From Fen-1273 sp963748405 (GTDB lineage Bacteria > Bacteroidota > Ignavibacteria > UBA10030 > UBA6906): a DNA stretch of 64,000 bases. Made by a program: the position numbers and the translations under genes. Position 1 is the stretch's first letter; each line of letters starts with the position of its first letter. This document shows, in pieces, positions 1-8,321 of the stretch. The notes under the pieces were generated by a model, which ran no database searches, was not told the origin of the DNA, and saw nothing but the letters and a program-made list of their open reading frames with translations. Location of the stretch: contig CAVVIT010000011.1 in assembly GCA_963748405.1 (NCBI GenBank), forward strand, positions 186,001 through 250,000, written 5' to 3'.

Positions 1-1257
1 GCGCGATACGGCGACCGTGTTCTTGAGATGACCGCCGACGGCGAGCGTGTTCCCGGCCGGAAATCCCAGAGCGATGGGAAGGGGAGCGAACCCCCTGGCC
101 CGCCGCATGACGAGCTCCCTCCCGAGCATGACACGGACGATCGAATCGTCGGCATGCCGGACGATCGGGCGGTTGTGAATGAGAAATGCGTCAGCGATTC
201 CGCCCAGTCTCCTCAGCGCCTCGTTCTCATCCGTGCAGATCGGCTCGTCGGAGAGGTTTCCCGACGTTGCGACGACGGCCCTCCCGAGCTCCGCCAGGAG
301 GAGGTGGTGGAGCGGGCTGGAAGGGAGCATGATCCCGAGATACGGATTCCCCGGGGCGACTCCCTCCGCCGGCGCTCCTCCCCCGGGCGTGGTTCGTTTC
401 TTCAGGAGAACGATGGGCGATTCCGGCGAGCGCAGCGCGCGTTCTTCGAGCGGAGACAACTCGCACAGGCGCCGGATTGCGTCGGCATCCGGGGCCATGA
501 GCGCGAACGGTTTTGCCTCCCTGTGCTTTCTGGTGCGCAGCCGTGCGACCGCCTCGCCGCTCCAGGCGTCGGCCATGAGGTGGAACCCGCCGACCCCCTT
601 GAGTGCCACGATGAGCCCTTGCCGGATCATGTCCGCAGCGCGCACGAGCGCACCGTGCCCCAGGGCGGAGCACGCTCCGCGCGCATCAACAAGCGCCAGC
701 TGCGGACCGCACGCCGGGCAGGCGATCGGCTGTGCGTGGAACCGGCGGTCCGCCGGATCCTCGTATTCCCGGGCGCAGTCCGCGCACATGGGGAACGACT
801 TCATCGACGTGTTCGGACGGTCGTAGGGGAGCGACTCGATGATCGTGAACCGGGGACCGCAGTGGGTGCAGTTCGTAAAGGGATAGCGGTAGCGCCGGTT
901 CGCGGGGTCGTTGATCTCCGCCAGGCACTCCGGACAGGGGGCGATGTCGGGAAGAACGAGTGCCCCGGTTTCTCCCGACGGGATGCTGCTGCGAATTTCG
1001 AACGACGACGTCCCGGCGGGATCGAGGAACGTGCACTCCATGCTCTGTACGGACGCCAGCGGAGGCTTCTCGCTCCCGATCCGGAGTATGAACAGGTCGA
1101 TGGCTTCCTTCTCCCCCTCCGCTTCGATGAAAACGCCTGCAGGGGAGTTCAGGACCCAGCCTCCGAGCTGGAGCCCGGTCGCGAGCCGGTACACGAAGGG
1201 GCGGAACCCGACCCCCTGTACCGCGCCGCGGACGGCGATATGGACGCGGGTGATCAC
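1..1257 (-). CDS. hypF: Carbamoyltransferase HypF, N-terminal part (cut by window edge)
   Basis: HypF converts carbamoyl phosphate to a carbamoyl group, handed to HypE, for the CN ligands of the [NiFe] active site. The GTG start at 1257 gives an N-terminal acylphosphatase domain (GAVQGVGFRPFVYRLA). A double zinc finger follows (CPECL, CTHCGP, CADC, CPACGP), then the start of the YrdC-like domain. The last residues in the window read AVGGHLKNTVAV, the familiar start of the C-terminal Kae1-like part. About 420 of roughly 750 residues are present and no stop is reached. It follows the hox protease gene by 45 bases and is probably co-transcribed with hox. The GTG is chosen because the acylphosphatase motif starts right after it. 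Family identification is secure; the start is likely. Confidence 0.93.
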   Translation of the reverse strand, partial: MITRVHIAVRGAVQGVGFRPFVYRLATGLQLGGWVLNSPAGVFIEAEGEKEAIDLFILRIGSEKPPLASVQSMECTFLDPAGTSSFEIRSSIPSGETGALVLPDIAPCPECLAEINDPANRRYRYPFTNCTHCGPRFTIIESLPYDRPNTSMKSFPMCADCAREYEDPADRRFHAQPIACPACGPQLALVDARGACSALGHGALVRAADMIRQGLIVALKGVGGFHLMADAWSGEAVARLRTRKHREAKPFALMAPDADAIRRLCELSPLEERALRSPESPIVLLKKRTTPGGGAPAEGVAPGNPYLGIMLPSSPLHHLLLAELGRAVVATSGNLSDEPICTDENEALRRLGGIADAFLIHNRPIVRHADDSIVRVMLGRELVMRRARGFAPLPIALGFPAGNTLAVGGHLKNTVAVSR

Positions 1258-1302
1258 GCCTTCAAAGTACGCAGAAAACGGGAATATTCCCTTCCCCTCA
1301 CA

Positions 1303-1782
1303 TCAATCGTGGGCGGGGGACGGCGCGAGGTACATGAGGATTTCGGGAGTGGTCTCCCCCCGGAGGAGTTCCGAGACGAGCTGGACGCAGCAGTCGATCA
1401 TCCGGAGTGTTCCCCCGCTCATGGTCTCGCCGAACCCGCACTCAAACGCCGGAATCTCCACAAGCAGCGCCTCTTCCGGCACGTGACCGTAGGCTCCCGA
1501 CGAGAGTGCCAGGAGGCCGGCCGGAGTGAGCGCGTGGCCCTCCCCCGGGCCGCCGGAGGGGGTCAGCTGTGTGACGCAGACTTTGGAACTGGCGACGCTC
1601 GCGTCGATGAACACCGCGAGGTCGCACCGCGCGATGTCCTCGGCAAGCTCCGGGTACAGCCCGTGCGCGGTGAGGACGCGGGCCTCCGGAAACTTCCGCG
1701 CGATCGCGGCGGCGGCGGCAATGCCCGCCCCGTCGTCGCGGCGGAGCGTGTTGCCGTAGCCGATGATGAGCGTGTTCGTCAC
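1303..1782 (-). CDS. hoxW: Hydrogenase maturation protease for the Hox large subunit
   Basis: 159-residue M52/HyaD-type endopeptidase that removes the C-terminal tail of a [NiFe] large subunit after nickel insertion. It shows the family start GYGNTLRRDDGAG (Asp as first metal ligand) and the second ligand in VFIDAS; a His lies in GHALTP. Its ATG overlaps the hoxH stop in an ATGA junction, so the two are translationally coupled, and HoxH is the obvious substrate. It is one of three different proteases here, one beside each large subunit, which fits their known one-to-one specificity. The specificity is inferred from position. Confidence 0.9.
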   Translation of the reverse strand: MTNTLIIGYGNTLRRDDGAGIAAAAAIARKFPEARVLTAHGLYPELAEDIARCDLAVFIDASVASSKVCVTQLTPSGGPGEGHALTPAGLLALSSGAYGHVPEEALLVEIPAFECGFGETMSGGTLRMIDCCVQLVSELLRGETTPEILMYLAPSPAHD

Positions 1783-3206
1783 CGCTTCAACTCGCTGACG
1801 ACGTTTCCTTCACAGTCAACGATCTGCACGTGGAGCGGCATCTGGCCCGTGGCGTGCGTCGAACAGGAGAGGCACGGATCAAAGCACCGTATGCCGGCCT
1901 CGATGCGGTTGAGTATCCCCTCGGTGACCTTGTTGCCGTCGATGTACTGGATCGCCAGCTGCTGCACCGTCCGGTTCATCGCCAGGTTGTTCTGCGCGGT
2001 GGCGATGATGAGGTTCACGTTCTGGAGGACGCCGTTCTCGTCCACCTCGTACCTGTGGAAGAGCGTCCCGCGCGGGGCTTCGCTCGCGCCGATGCCGAGC
2101 CGCCTGTTGATCATCGCCCGCGCCCGTATGTTCGTGCCCAGGAGGGCCGGGTCGTGCAGGAGCATCTCCGCCTTCTCGACGGCGAACAGGATCTCGATAA
2201 GCCTCGCGTAGTGGAAATAGAACGAGTTGTTCACCGCGCCGGCGTCGCCGGCCGTCGCCTTGAACACTTTCCGCTCCGCTTCGGCGAGGGGGGTGTCGAT
2301 GTAGTCACAGATGTTGAGCCGGGCGAGCGGGCCGACCCGGTACATCCCCTTCTGGTACCCCAGCGGCTTGTAGTAGGGGAATTTCAGGTAGGACCAGCTT
2401 TCGGCGGCCTCGCCGAAATAGTCGGCGTAATCGTGGATGTCGATCTTGTCGGCAATGATGTTGCCGCTTCCGTCCATCACGCGGAGCGTCCCGTCATAGT
2501 ACTCCAGCGCTCCGTCGGGCGCCACGAGCCCGACGAACATGGAGCGGAAGTTGCCGAAATTGGGTATGTCCCTGGCGAACTGCTCGTGAATCGATGTGAG
2601 CGCCTTCAGCGCGATGAGCGCGGTTTCTTTCGCCTCGGGGATCCATCCGAGAAGGCGGTCCCGCTTTGCGGCGTCGAACGGCTCCCGCACGCCGCCCGCC
2701 ACTGCCCAGGGGGTGTGGATGCGCCGGCTGCCGAGGACCTCGATGATCTCCTGCCCGAATTTCCGGAGCCGGATTCCCCGCCGCGCGAATTCCTTGTCTT
2801 TCGTGATCAGCCCGAAGACGTTTCTCGTCGCCGGGTCCGAGTCGAAGCCGAGGAGGAAATCGGGCGCGGAGAGGTGGAAGAAGCTCAGGGCGTGCGACTG
2901 GATCCACTGCGCCAGCGTGATGAGGCGGCGGAGCTTCTCCGCGGTTTCGGGGATCGCCACCGCGAGGATGTCGTCCCCGGCCTTGGCCGAGGTGATGAGG
3001 TGGCTCGTCGGGCAGATGCCGCAGATCCGCGACGTGATCCCCCCCATTTCCCACATGAGACGGCCCTCGCAGAACTTCTCGAACCCGCGGAACTCGTTCA
3101 CGTGGAATCTGGCGTCGATGACGTTGCCCCTGTCGTCGAGATGAATCGTGATCTTTGCGTGTCCCTCGATGCGTGTGACGGGAGATATCGTGATCGTCTT
3201 TGGCAT
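1779..3206 (-). CDS. hoxH: NAD-linked [NiFe] hydrogenase large subunit HoxH
   Basis: 475-residue catalytic subunit of a bidirectional, cytoplasmic group 3d-type hydrogenase (H2 + NAD+ to NADH + H+). The nickel ligands are visible as RICGIC (Cys62 and Cys65) and DPCLSC (residues 443-448). The motif ends STH at residue 451, followed by a 24-residue tail that the adjacent protease would cut off. The N-terminal RIEGH motif carries the conserved glutamate. The start is ATG with AGAGAAGAGAG just upstream. It is the last catalytic gene of hoxEFUYH. A group 3b or 3c large subunit is similar, but the full HoxEFU diaphorase next to it argues for 3d. Confidence 0.95.
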   Translation of the reverse strand: MPKTITISPVTRIEGHAKITIHLDDRGNVIDARFHVNEFRGFEKFCEGRLMWEMGGITSRICGICPTSHLITSAKAGDDILAVAIPETAEKLRRLITLAQWIQSHALSFFHLSAPDFLLGFDSDPATRNVFGLITKDKEFARRGIRLRKFGQEIIEVLGSRRIHTPWAVAGGVREPFDAAKRDRLLGWIPEAKETALIALKALTSIHEQFARDIPNFGNFRSMFVGLVAPDGALEYYDGTLRVMDGSGNIIADKIDIHDYADYFGEAAESWSYLKFPYYKPLGYQKGMYRVGPLARLNICDYIDTPLAEAERKVFKATAGDAGAVNNSFYFHYARLIEILFAVEKAEMLLHDPALLGTNIRARAMINRRLGIGASEAPRGTLFHRYEVDENGVLQNVNLIIATAQNNLAMNRTVQQLAIQYIDGNKVTEGILNRIEAGIRCFDPCLSCSTHATGQMPLHVQIVDCEGNVVSELKR

Positions 3207-3261
3207 GCTCTCTTCTCTGTGTGTGTGCAGCCCGCGGCGCGTGCGCGCGCCGGTCCGGGTC

Positions 3262-3810
3262 CTATCCGTACCGCAGGTACACGTGCGACAGCGCGGGCAG
3301 TTTCCCCTCGAGGAGCTGGCTCACGGCGAACCAGATCTGGTCCGCGGTCGGGGGGCACCCGTGGATGAACGCGTCGACCCTGACGGTCTCGTGCAGCGGC
3401 CGGGCCTGTTTCATCAGCTCCGCGATCGTCGGGTAGTCCCGGGGGACCTGCGGGGTCAGGTCGGCGAGCTGGATGTAGGATCGCTCCAGGACCGACTCCA
3501 CCGTCAGGCCGTTTCTCATGGCGGTGACGTTTCCGGTCACCGCGCAGTCGCCGAACGAGACGACGAACCGGGAATTGCGCCTGATCAGGCGCGCCAGCTC
3601 CTCGTGCTCGGTGTTGGCGACGGCCCCTTCCACGAGCGTCACGTCGACGTTTTCCGGAAACGTTTTGACGTCGGCGATCGGCGAGTACACGAGGTCCATC
3701 TTGTCCGCAAGCTCGATGAGCCGCTCATCCATGTCGAGGAACGACATGTGACATCCCGAACACCCGCCTAACCATGCTGTCGCTACTCTCGGTTTCATAA
3801 TTCCCGTCAT
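3262..3810 (-). CDS. hoxY: Hydrogenase small subunit HoxY
   Basis: 182-residue small subunit carrying the iron-sulfur cluster closest to the active site and passing electrons from HoxH to the HoxFU diaphorase. The N-terminal proximal-cluster motif is WLGGCSGCHMSFLD; further cysteines occur in FGDCAVTGN and HGCPP. It has no signal peptide, as expected for a cytoplasmic enzyme, and the short length is normal for HoxY. It lies 6 bases after hoxU and 55 before hoxH. Two in-frame starts (3810, and 3798 giving MKPRVATAW) are equally plausible; the longer is given. Confidence 0.93.
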   Translation of the reverse strand: MTGIMKPRVATAWLGGCSGCHMSFLDMDERLIELADKMDLVYSPIADVKTFPENVDVTLVEGAVANTEHEELARLIRRNSRFVVSFGDCAVTGNVTAMRNGLTVESVLERSYIQLADLTPQVPRDYPTIAELMKQARPLHETVRVDAFIHGCPPTADQIWFAVSQLLEGKLPALSHVYLRYG

Positions 3811-3816
3811 GTTGGG

Positions 3817-4551
3817 TTACTCTTCGTCGGAATCCACGTTGATCCACTCCCGCTTCTGCCGCGCCGTGACGATGTAGCGCAGGAAGTCGGTCTTCTTCTC
3901 CATCTCCGACACCGCTTCCCCCTTGTAGATGAGGGCGCCGGTGGGGCAGACGAGCACGCATTTCCCGCAGGAGGTGCAGCTCTCCGACGTCCCCCAGGGC
4001 TGGTTCAGGTCGGAGATGATCTCGCAGTCGATCCCCCGGCCCGAGAGATCCCAGGTGTGCGCTCCCTCGACCTCGTGGCAGACCCGCACGCAGCGCGTGC
4101 AGAGGATGCAGCGGTTCCTGTCGATGATGAACTTCTCGTGGGAGGCGTCGAGCGATTTCTTCGGATACAGGTAGGGGACGGTGACGTGCGTCAGCCCCGT
4201 CTCGTACGCCAGGTTCTGCAGCTCGCAGTGGTTGTTCACGACGCAGACGGCGCACTGGTGGTTCCCCTCGGAGGCGAGGAACTCGATGATGATGCGCCGG
4301 TAGCGCCGGAGCTTCTCGGTGTCGGTGAAGACGACCATGCCCTCCTTCGGCTTCGTCGTGCAGGCCGGGAAGAGCTTCGGGGATCCTTCGACTTCGACAA
4401 GGCAGAGCCTGCAGGCACCGACGTCGGAGAGACCGTCGAGGTGGCAGAGCGTCGGTATGTCGATGCCGTGCTGCCGTGCGATGGCGAGCAGGCTTTCGTC
4501 GTCCTTGCCGCTGACCTGCTCGCCGTTGATCGTGAGCGTGAGTATTGCCAT
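3817..4551 (-). CDS. hoxU: Diaphorase subunit HoxU (NuoG-like iron-sulfur protein)
   Basis: 244-residue electron-transfer subunit homologous to the N-terminus of complex I subunit NuoG. Domains in order: an N-terminal [2Fe-2S] ferredoxin domain (CHLDGLSDVGACRLC and a later CTT cysteine), the His-Cys-ligated cluster motif (HQCAVCVVNNHC), and a pair of [4Fe-4S] motifs (CILCTRCVRVC and CTSCGKCVLVC). It bridges HoxF and HoxY. AGGATA lies 7 bases before the ATG. The gene sits between hoxF and hoxY with short gaps, in the standard E-F-U-Y-H order. Confidence 0.95.
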   Translation of the reverse strand: MAILTLTINGEQVSGKDDESLLAIARQHGIDIPTLCHLDGLSDVGACRLCLVEVEGSPKLFPACTTKPKEGMVVFTDTEKLRRYRRIIIEFLASEGNHQCAVCVVNNHCELQNLAYETGLTHVTVPYLYPKKSLDASHEKFIIDRNRCILCTRCVRVCHEVEGAHTWDLSGRGIDCEIISDLNQPWGTSESCTSCGKCVLVCPTGALIYKGEAVSEMEKKTDFLRYIVTARQKREWINVDSDEE

Positions 4552-4563
4552 GAGCGTATCCTG

Positions 4564-6216
4564 TTACCGCGTTTGTGACTGTCCGTCCGCCGTGCCGGCG
4601 GACACGTACCCGACCGGAGCGCTGACAAGCTCCGTGTATTCGTTCCGGAAGAACCGCAGCGTCGAGAGCACGGGGTTCGGGGCCGACTGCCCCAGACCGC
4701 AGAGGCTCGTCTCCTTCACCATCTCGCACAGCTCTTCGAGGAGTGCGAGGTCGTCCGTCGTTGCCCGTCCTTCCGCGATCTTCTCGAGCAGGCCGTGAAT
4801 GTGCACCGTCCCCACGCGGCACGGAACGCATTTGCCGCACGACTCGTCGACGCAGAATTCCATGAAATACTTCGCCACCTCGACCATGTTCGATGTGGAG
4901 TCCATCACGATGAGCCCGCCGCTTCCCATGATGGAGCCGACCGTGGCGAGGGACTCGTAATCGACCGGGAGATCAAGCGAATCCGCGGGAATGCACCCGC
5001 CGGAGGGTCCCCCCGTCTGCGCGGCTTTGAATGTGGTTCCTTCCGGCGTCCCTCCCCCGATGTCGAATATGATCCTCCTGAGAGGGATCCCCATGGGGAC
5101 CTCGATGAGGCCGGTGTTGCGGATCTTCCCGGCGAGCGCGAACACCTTCGTTCCCGTGCTCTTCGGCGTCCCGATCGCCGCGAACCAGGCGCTCCCCTTG
5201 CGGATGATCGGGGCGATGTTCGCGAACGATTCCACGTTGTTGATCAGCGTCGGCGCTCCCCAGAGTCCCTTTTCCGACGGGTAGGGGGGACGCGGCCGGG
5301 GTCTTCCCCGCTTTCCTTCGATGGACCGGATCAGCGCGGTTTCCTCGCCGCACACGAACGCGCCGGCGCCGATCCTGAGGTCGATCCGGAAGTTGAACTC
5401 TGAATCGAATATCCTGTTTCCCAGAAGCCCGAGCCTCTCCGCCTGCTTGATCGCGAGCCGCAGCCTGTCGATGGCCAGCGGGTACTCGGCCCGTACGTAG
5501 ATGTAGCCCACCGAGGCGCCCACCGCGTAGCCCGCGATCGCCATCCCCTCGAGGACGCGGTGGGGATCCCCTTCGAGCACGCTCCTGTCCATGAACGCCC
5601 CGGGGTCCCCTTCGTCGGCGTTGCACACGACGTATTTCTGCTCCCCCTGGGATTTCCGGACGATCCCCCACTTGAGTCCCGTCGGGTAGCCCGCGCCGCC
5701 GCGCCCCCGCAGTCCGCTCCTGCGTATCTCCTCCACGACTTCCGCGGGCTGCATCTCCGTGACGGCTTTCGCAAGCGCCTCGTACCCGTCGGCGGCGATG
5801 TAATCTTCGATTTTTTCGGAATCCGTGTTCCCGCAGTTCTCCAGGACGATTTTCACCTGCGAGGAGAAGAACGGGCCCGATGTATCGACGAGGTTCTCGG
5901 TCACCTTCTTCCCGCCGACGATATGCTCTTCGATGATCCTCGCCGCGACGGCCTCGTCCACGCGCTGGTAGAGCGTCCCGTCACCGACGATCCTGACGAG
6001 GGGGCCTTCGCCGCACAGTCCCATGCACCCCGTCCCTGCGAGCTCGACGTCCTTCTCCATAGCGTGCACCTTGAGCGTTTTCGCGAGCATATCCCGGACG
6101 GCTCCTCCCCCGCACGAGGCGCACCCGGCGGCGGAGCAGTAGGTGATACGGTGTTTGTACTGCTGCTGACGGGCGGCTTCTTTTTCCGCAAGCTCTCTGA
6201 GTTCTTCGACGGTCAT
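4564..6216 (-). CDS. hoxF: NADH-binding diaphorase subunit HoxF (NuoF-like)
   Basis: 550-residue flavoprotein where NAD+ is reduced. The N-terminal third is a thioredoxin-like [2Fe-2S] domain (CSAAGCASC, then GTGCMGLCGEGP). The NuoF core has the FMN motif GRGGAGYPTGLKW, the NADH motif GAGAFVCGEETAL and a C-terminal [4Fe-4S] motif (ESCGKCVPCR plus a distal CGLG). This fusion of a NuoE-like domain to NuoF is typical of HoxF. The ATG at 6216 has GAGGAGG close upstream and overlaps the hoxE stop as ATGA. A longer in-frame reading upstream is composition driven and was not used. Confidence 0.95.
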   Translation of the reverse strand: MTVEELRELAEKEAARQQQYKHRITYCSAAGCASCGGGAVRDMLAKTLKVHAMEKDVELAGTGCMGLCGEGPLVRIVGDGTLYQRVDEAVAARIIEEHIVGGKKVTENLVDTSGPFFSSQVKIVLENCGNTDSEKIEDYIAADGYEALAKAVTEMQPAEVVEEIRRSGLRGRGGAGYPTGLKWGIVRKSQGEQKYVVCNADEGDPGAFMDRSVLEGDPHRVLEGMAIAGYAVGASVGYIYVRAEYPLAIDRLRLAIKQAERLGLLGNRIFDSEFNFRIDLRIGAGAFVCGEETALIRSIEGKRGRPRPRPPYPSEKGLWGAPTLINNVESFANIAPIIRKGSAWFAAIGTPKSTGTKVFALAGKIRNTGLIEVPMGIPLRRIIFDIGGGTPEGTTFKAAQTGGPSGGCIPADSLDLPVDYESLATVGSIMGSGGLIVMDSTSNMVEVAKYFMEFCVDESCGKCVPCRVGTVHIHGLLEKIAEGRATTDDLALLEELCEMVKETSLCGLGQSAPNPVLSTLRFFRNEYTELVSAPVGYVSAGTADGQSQTR

Positions 6217-6731
6217 GCCGCCTCCTCTTTGGGGATCTGCTGCCACTGCCCGATTTTTGCCACGGCCGACTCGGGGGTCAGCTTCCCTGCCACGTCGTTG
6301 TCGCATACGGCGACCGGCGCGCGGCCGCACGACCCGACGCAGCGTGCCGAGACGAGCGAAACCTTGTTGTCGGGGGTTGTCTCGCCGAATTTGACCCCGC
6401 AGTGATGTTCCACGGCTTTCTGGATCGCGGACGCGCCCTTCACGTAGCACGCGGTCCCCGTGCAGAGGACGAACGTGTGCTCCCCTTTCGGTTTCAGCGT
6501 GAAGAAATGGTAGAATGTCGCGACGCCGTAGACCCGGCTCAGCGGGAGCTTCAGGCTGCGCGCGACGTAGATGAGAAGACCGCTGTCGAGGAACCCAAAT
6601 ATCCCCTGCGCTGCGTGGAGGACTTCAATAAGTGCGTCGCCGTGCGAATGGTGCTTCGTAATCGCGCGGTCGAGCAGTTTGAACCTGTTGTCGCCGCTCG
6701 GGTGTGCTTTTTCTTGAGTTGTCGGAGGCAT
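6213..6731 (-). CDS. hoxE: Hydrogenase diaphorase accessory subunit HoxE (NuoE-like)
   Basis: About 172 residues, thioredoxin-like [2Fe-2S] subunit homologous to NuoE. Cluster cysteines are in CTGTACYVKG and SARCVGSCGRAP. In cyanobacterial-type Hox enzymes HoxE connects the diaphorase to electron carriers; its presence makes this a five-subunit HoxEFUYH. It is the first gene after the sigma-54 promoter at 6798-6812. The start is uncertain. ATG 6731 is given because an alternative ATG at 6770 lies in the loop of a strong hairpin very near the predicted mRNA 5' end. Neither start has a clear Shine-Dalgarno sequence. Confidence 0.9.
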   Translation of the reverse strand: MPPTTQEKAHPSGDNRFKLLDRAITKHHSHGDALIEVLHAAQGIFGFLDSGLLIYVARSLKLPLSRVYGVATFYHFFTLKPKGEHTFVLCTGTACYVKGASAIQKAVEHHCGVKFGETTPDNKVSLVSARCVGSCGRAPVAVCDNDVAGKLTPESAVAKIGQWQQIPKEEAA

Positions 6732-6761
6732 ATCGTTGCGATTGAGGAATTTACACAGGTC

Positions 6762-6780
6762 GGGGGGCATTGTGCCCCCC
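6762..6780 (-). other. 5'-leader hairpin of the hox mRNA
   Basis: Perfect inverted repeat: an 8-base arm (GGGGGGCA), a 3-base loop and the complementary arm. It begins about 6 bases after the start site predicted from the sigma-54 promoter, so it would cap the 5' end of the hox transcript. It may stabilise the mRNA or hide the alternative hoxE ATG at 6770. There is no U-tract, so it is not a standard terminator. Confidence 0.6.
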
Positions 6781-6797
6781 GGGCCTCTGTTATTATC

Positions 6798-6812
6798 GCA
6801 ATGTGCGTGCCA
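6798..6812 (-). promoter_or_regulatory. Sigma-54 (-24/-12) promoter of hoxE operon
   Basis: Reading the minus strand, TGGCACGCACATTGC matches the -24/-12 consensus TGGCAC-N5-TTGC at every conserved base. It lies 67 bases upstream of the hoxE ATG at 6731. Chance expectation for such a perfect match in a window this size is well below one, and it is correctly oriented in the gap before hoxE. Confidence 0.88.
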
Positions 6813-6904
6813 TCAGACGGGAACGGGGAATCCGCGGCGTTTCCGCATCGTGAGGAGGGGGGGAATTTTCAAATATGGGAAGGATCGGGCGTGAATTCCC
6901 GCAT

Positions 6905-6919
6905 GCGGAAAAATCTGCC
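6905..6919 (-). promoter_or_regulatory. Candidate enhancer site for the hox sigma-54 promoter
   Basis: GCGGAAAAATCTGCC, a degenerate version of the GCGGAAATCCGC palindrome found upstream of the other two hydrogenase-island sigma-54 promoters. It is centred roughly 125 bases upstream of the predicted start site, a normal distance for an activator binding site. It is the weakest of the three sites. A further related half-site (TTTCCGC) lies near 6840-6846. Confidence 0.5.
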
Positions 6920-6963
6920 AGGAGAACGGTTACATTTCCGGCGTGGAAGGCGTCGTGGAAGCG

Positions 6964-7623
6964 CTATTTCGAGGGAGGCAATGTGCGCGATATCAGCCAC
7001 TCAGACCATTGTGCGATCCCTTCTCCGCTCGTGCACGAGGTCTGGAACACCGTGAGCGAGGGGTTGATCCTGAGGGCGTTGGCGCGAAGGACGTCGATGT
7101 TGCAGTTCACGTACGGGATGAGGTCGATCTTGTTGATGACGAGGACCGCTGAATTCCGGAACATCGCGGGATATTTCAGGGGCTTGTCGTCCCCCTCGGT
7201 CGTGCTGGCCACGACGATCTTCATGGCCTCTCCGAGATCGTAGTTCGACGGACAGACCAGGTTTCCGACGTTTTCAATGACCAGGAGGCGGATATGCCCG
7301 AGATCGAGACTCCCGAGCGCCTCGTGGACGAGGTTGGCCTCGAGGTGGCACCCCCCCGCGGTCACGATCTGCACGGCCGGGACGTTGTACTTTGCCACGC
7401 GCCGGGCGTCGAGATCGGTCTGCACGTCTCCTTCGATCACCGCCAGGGGGAGCCGTCCGGCGAGATATTCGAGCGTCCTCTCCAGCAGGCTCGTCTTCCC
7501 CGCGCCGGGCGAGCTGACGACGTTGATCGCAAATATCCCGTGCTGCGCGAAGAGCGCGCGGTTCTGCCGGGCGAGTTCGTCGTTCTTCTCAAGGACCTTC
7601 CGTTCGATCGTGATGACGCTCAT
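6964..7623 (-). CDS. hypB: Hydrogenase nickel incorporation GTPase HypB
   Basis: 219-residue SIMIBI-class GTPase that works with HypA to load nickel into hydrogenase large subunits. P-loop SSPGAGKTSL, switch region ENVGNLVCP and nucleotide-specificity motif NKID are all present. The N-terminal histidine-rich nickel-storage stretch of some HypB proteins is absent. Its ATG overlaps the hypA stop (ATGA). The gene ends just upstream of the hoxE regulatory region, so hox is transcribed from its own promoter. Confidence 0.95.
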   Translation of the reverse strand: MSVITIERKVLEKNDELARQNRALFAQHGIFAINVVSSPGAGKTSLLERTLEYLAGRLPLAVIEGDVQTDLDARRVAKYNVPAVQIVTAGGCHLEANLVHEALGSLDLGHIRLLVIENVGNLVCPSNYDLGEAMKIVVASTTEGDDKPLKYPAMFRNSAVLVINKIDLIPYVNCNIDVLRANALRINPSLTVFQTSCTSGEGIAQWSEWLISRTLPPSK

Positions 7624-7979
7624 CGTGCTTCCTCGCCTTCCACAATTTCGATGTCGCGGACGTGCATTTCCCTCCCCGAGAGGATCGCGAGCGACGTGCC
7701 GCCGCAGGCCGTGCAGGCGAACAATGTCGGCTCGATTGCTCCGTCCCTCCCGCAGGAGTTGCAGTGCGCCGTGAGGGGCACGTGCTCGATGACAAGGACC
7801 GCCCCCCCGAGCGGCGTCCCCTCCGTGATCGCCCCGAAACAGAATTCCAGCGAATCGGGAACCACCCCCGCCATCGCGCCGAGCCTCAGTCTGACGCTCC
7901 TGACGGAAACGTGCTCTTCCTTCGGGAGGTGCTCGAGGACGATGTCAACAATGCTCTGCGCTATCGACAGCTCATGCAT
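7620..7979 (-). CDS. hypA: Hydrogenase nickel chaperone HypA
   Basis: 119-residue zinc- and nickel-binding chaperone. The nickel-binding N-terminus MHELSIAQSIVDIV starts exactly at the chosen ATG, and the zinc site is two CxxC pairs (CNSC and CTAC). The length is typical. It would serve all three hydrogenases, since only one hypA is visible. It is translationally coupled to hypB. hypC, hypD and hypE are not in the window; they may lie beyond hypF. Confidence 0.95.
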   Translation of the reverse strand: MHELSIAQSIVDIVLEHLPKEEHVSVRSVRLRLGAMAGVVPDSLEFCFGAITEGTPLGGAVLVIEHVPLTAHCNSCGRDGAIEPTLFACTACGGTSLAILSGREMHVRDIEIVEGEEAR

Positions 7980-8020
7980 GATCCAAGGTACGGGTTCGCG
8001 TGCCGATGCGCAAGTGAACG

Positions 8021-8314
8021 CTAGGAGCGGTCCTTCTTCCGCCTCTTCCTGGAGAGTGCGATCCCGCCGAAACCGCCGATGACCGCGACATAGAAACCGA
8101 GATCGTACCACCAGCCGGTGTTGAACGTCTCGTAGATTCTCACGTCGGGTCTGAAGAACCCGACGATGAGCGAGACCGGGGCGATCCATCCGTGCCAGAG
8201 CCCGGAGAAGAACCCCGCGGGTGCCGCAGGGGAATACACGCTCGTCCCGGGGAAGCACCCGCAGAGCGTGAGTGCCAGTACGGCAGCGAGCGTCAGGAAG
8301 AGAGCTTTGTTCAT
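8021..8314 (-). CDS. Small lipoprotein/membrane protein of unknown function
   Basis: 97 residues. An N-terminal hydrophobic signal ends in LCGC, a good lipobox, so it is probably a lipoprotein. Two more hydrophobic segments follow (around residues 36-55 and 68-87), then a basic tail RKRRKKDRS. The stretch FNTGWWYDLGFYVAVIGG resembles small conserved proteins I have seen in many bacteria without known function. It lies between the hya protease gene and hypA, 8 and about 41 bases away, so it is in the same transcript. A role in hydrogenase assembly at the membrane would be a guess from position only. Confidence 0.75.
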   Translation of the reverse strand: MNKALFLTLAAVLALTLCGCFPGTSVYSPAAPAGFFSGLWHGWIAPVSLIVGFFRPDVRIYETFNTGWWYDLGFYVAVIGGFGGIALSRKRRKKDRS

Positions 8315-8321
8315 TGCGGCC

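Noticed and set aside
28..2211. Long open plus-strand frame opposite hypF, hoxW and hoxH
   Set aside because: It is an antisense shadow caused by high GC. The translation is Arg/Pro/Gly-rich with no recognisable domain, while the minus strand gives clear hydrogenase proteins.
1830..3368. 512-residue plus-strand open frame opposite hoxH
   Set aside because: Same artefact: antisense to a strongly conserved gene, with no domain and no ribosome-binding site.
6768..6770. Alternative ATG for hoxE
   Set aside because: It lies in a three-base hairpin loop about 16 bases from the predicted mRNA 5' end and adds residues not expected for HoxE. Not excluded, only less likely.
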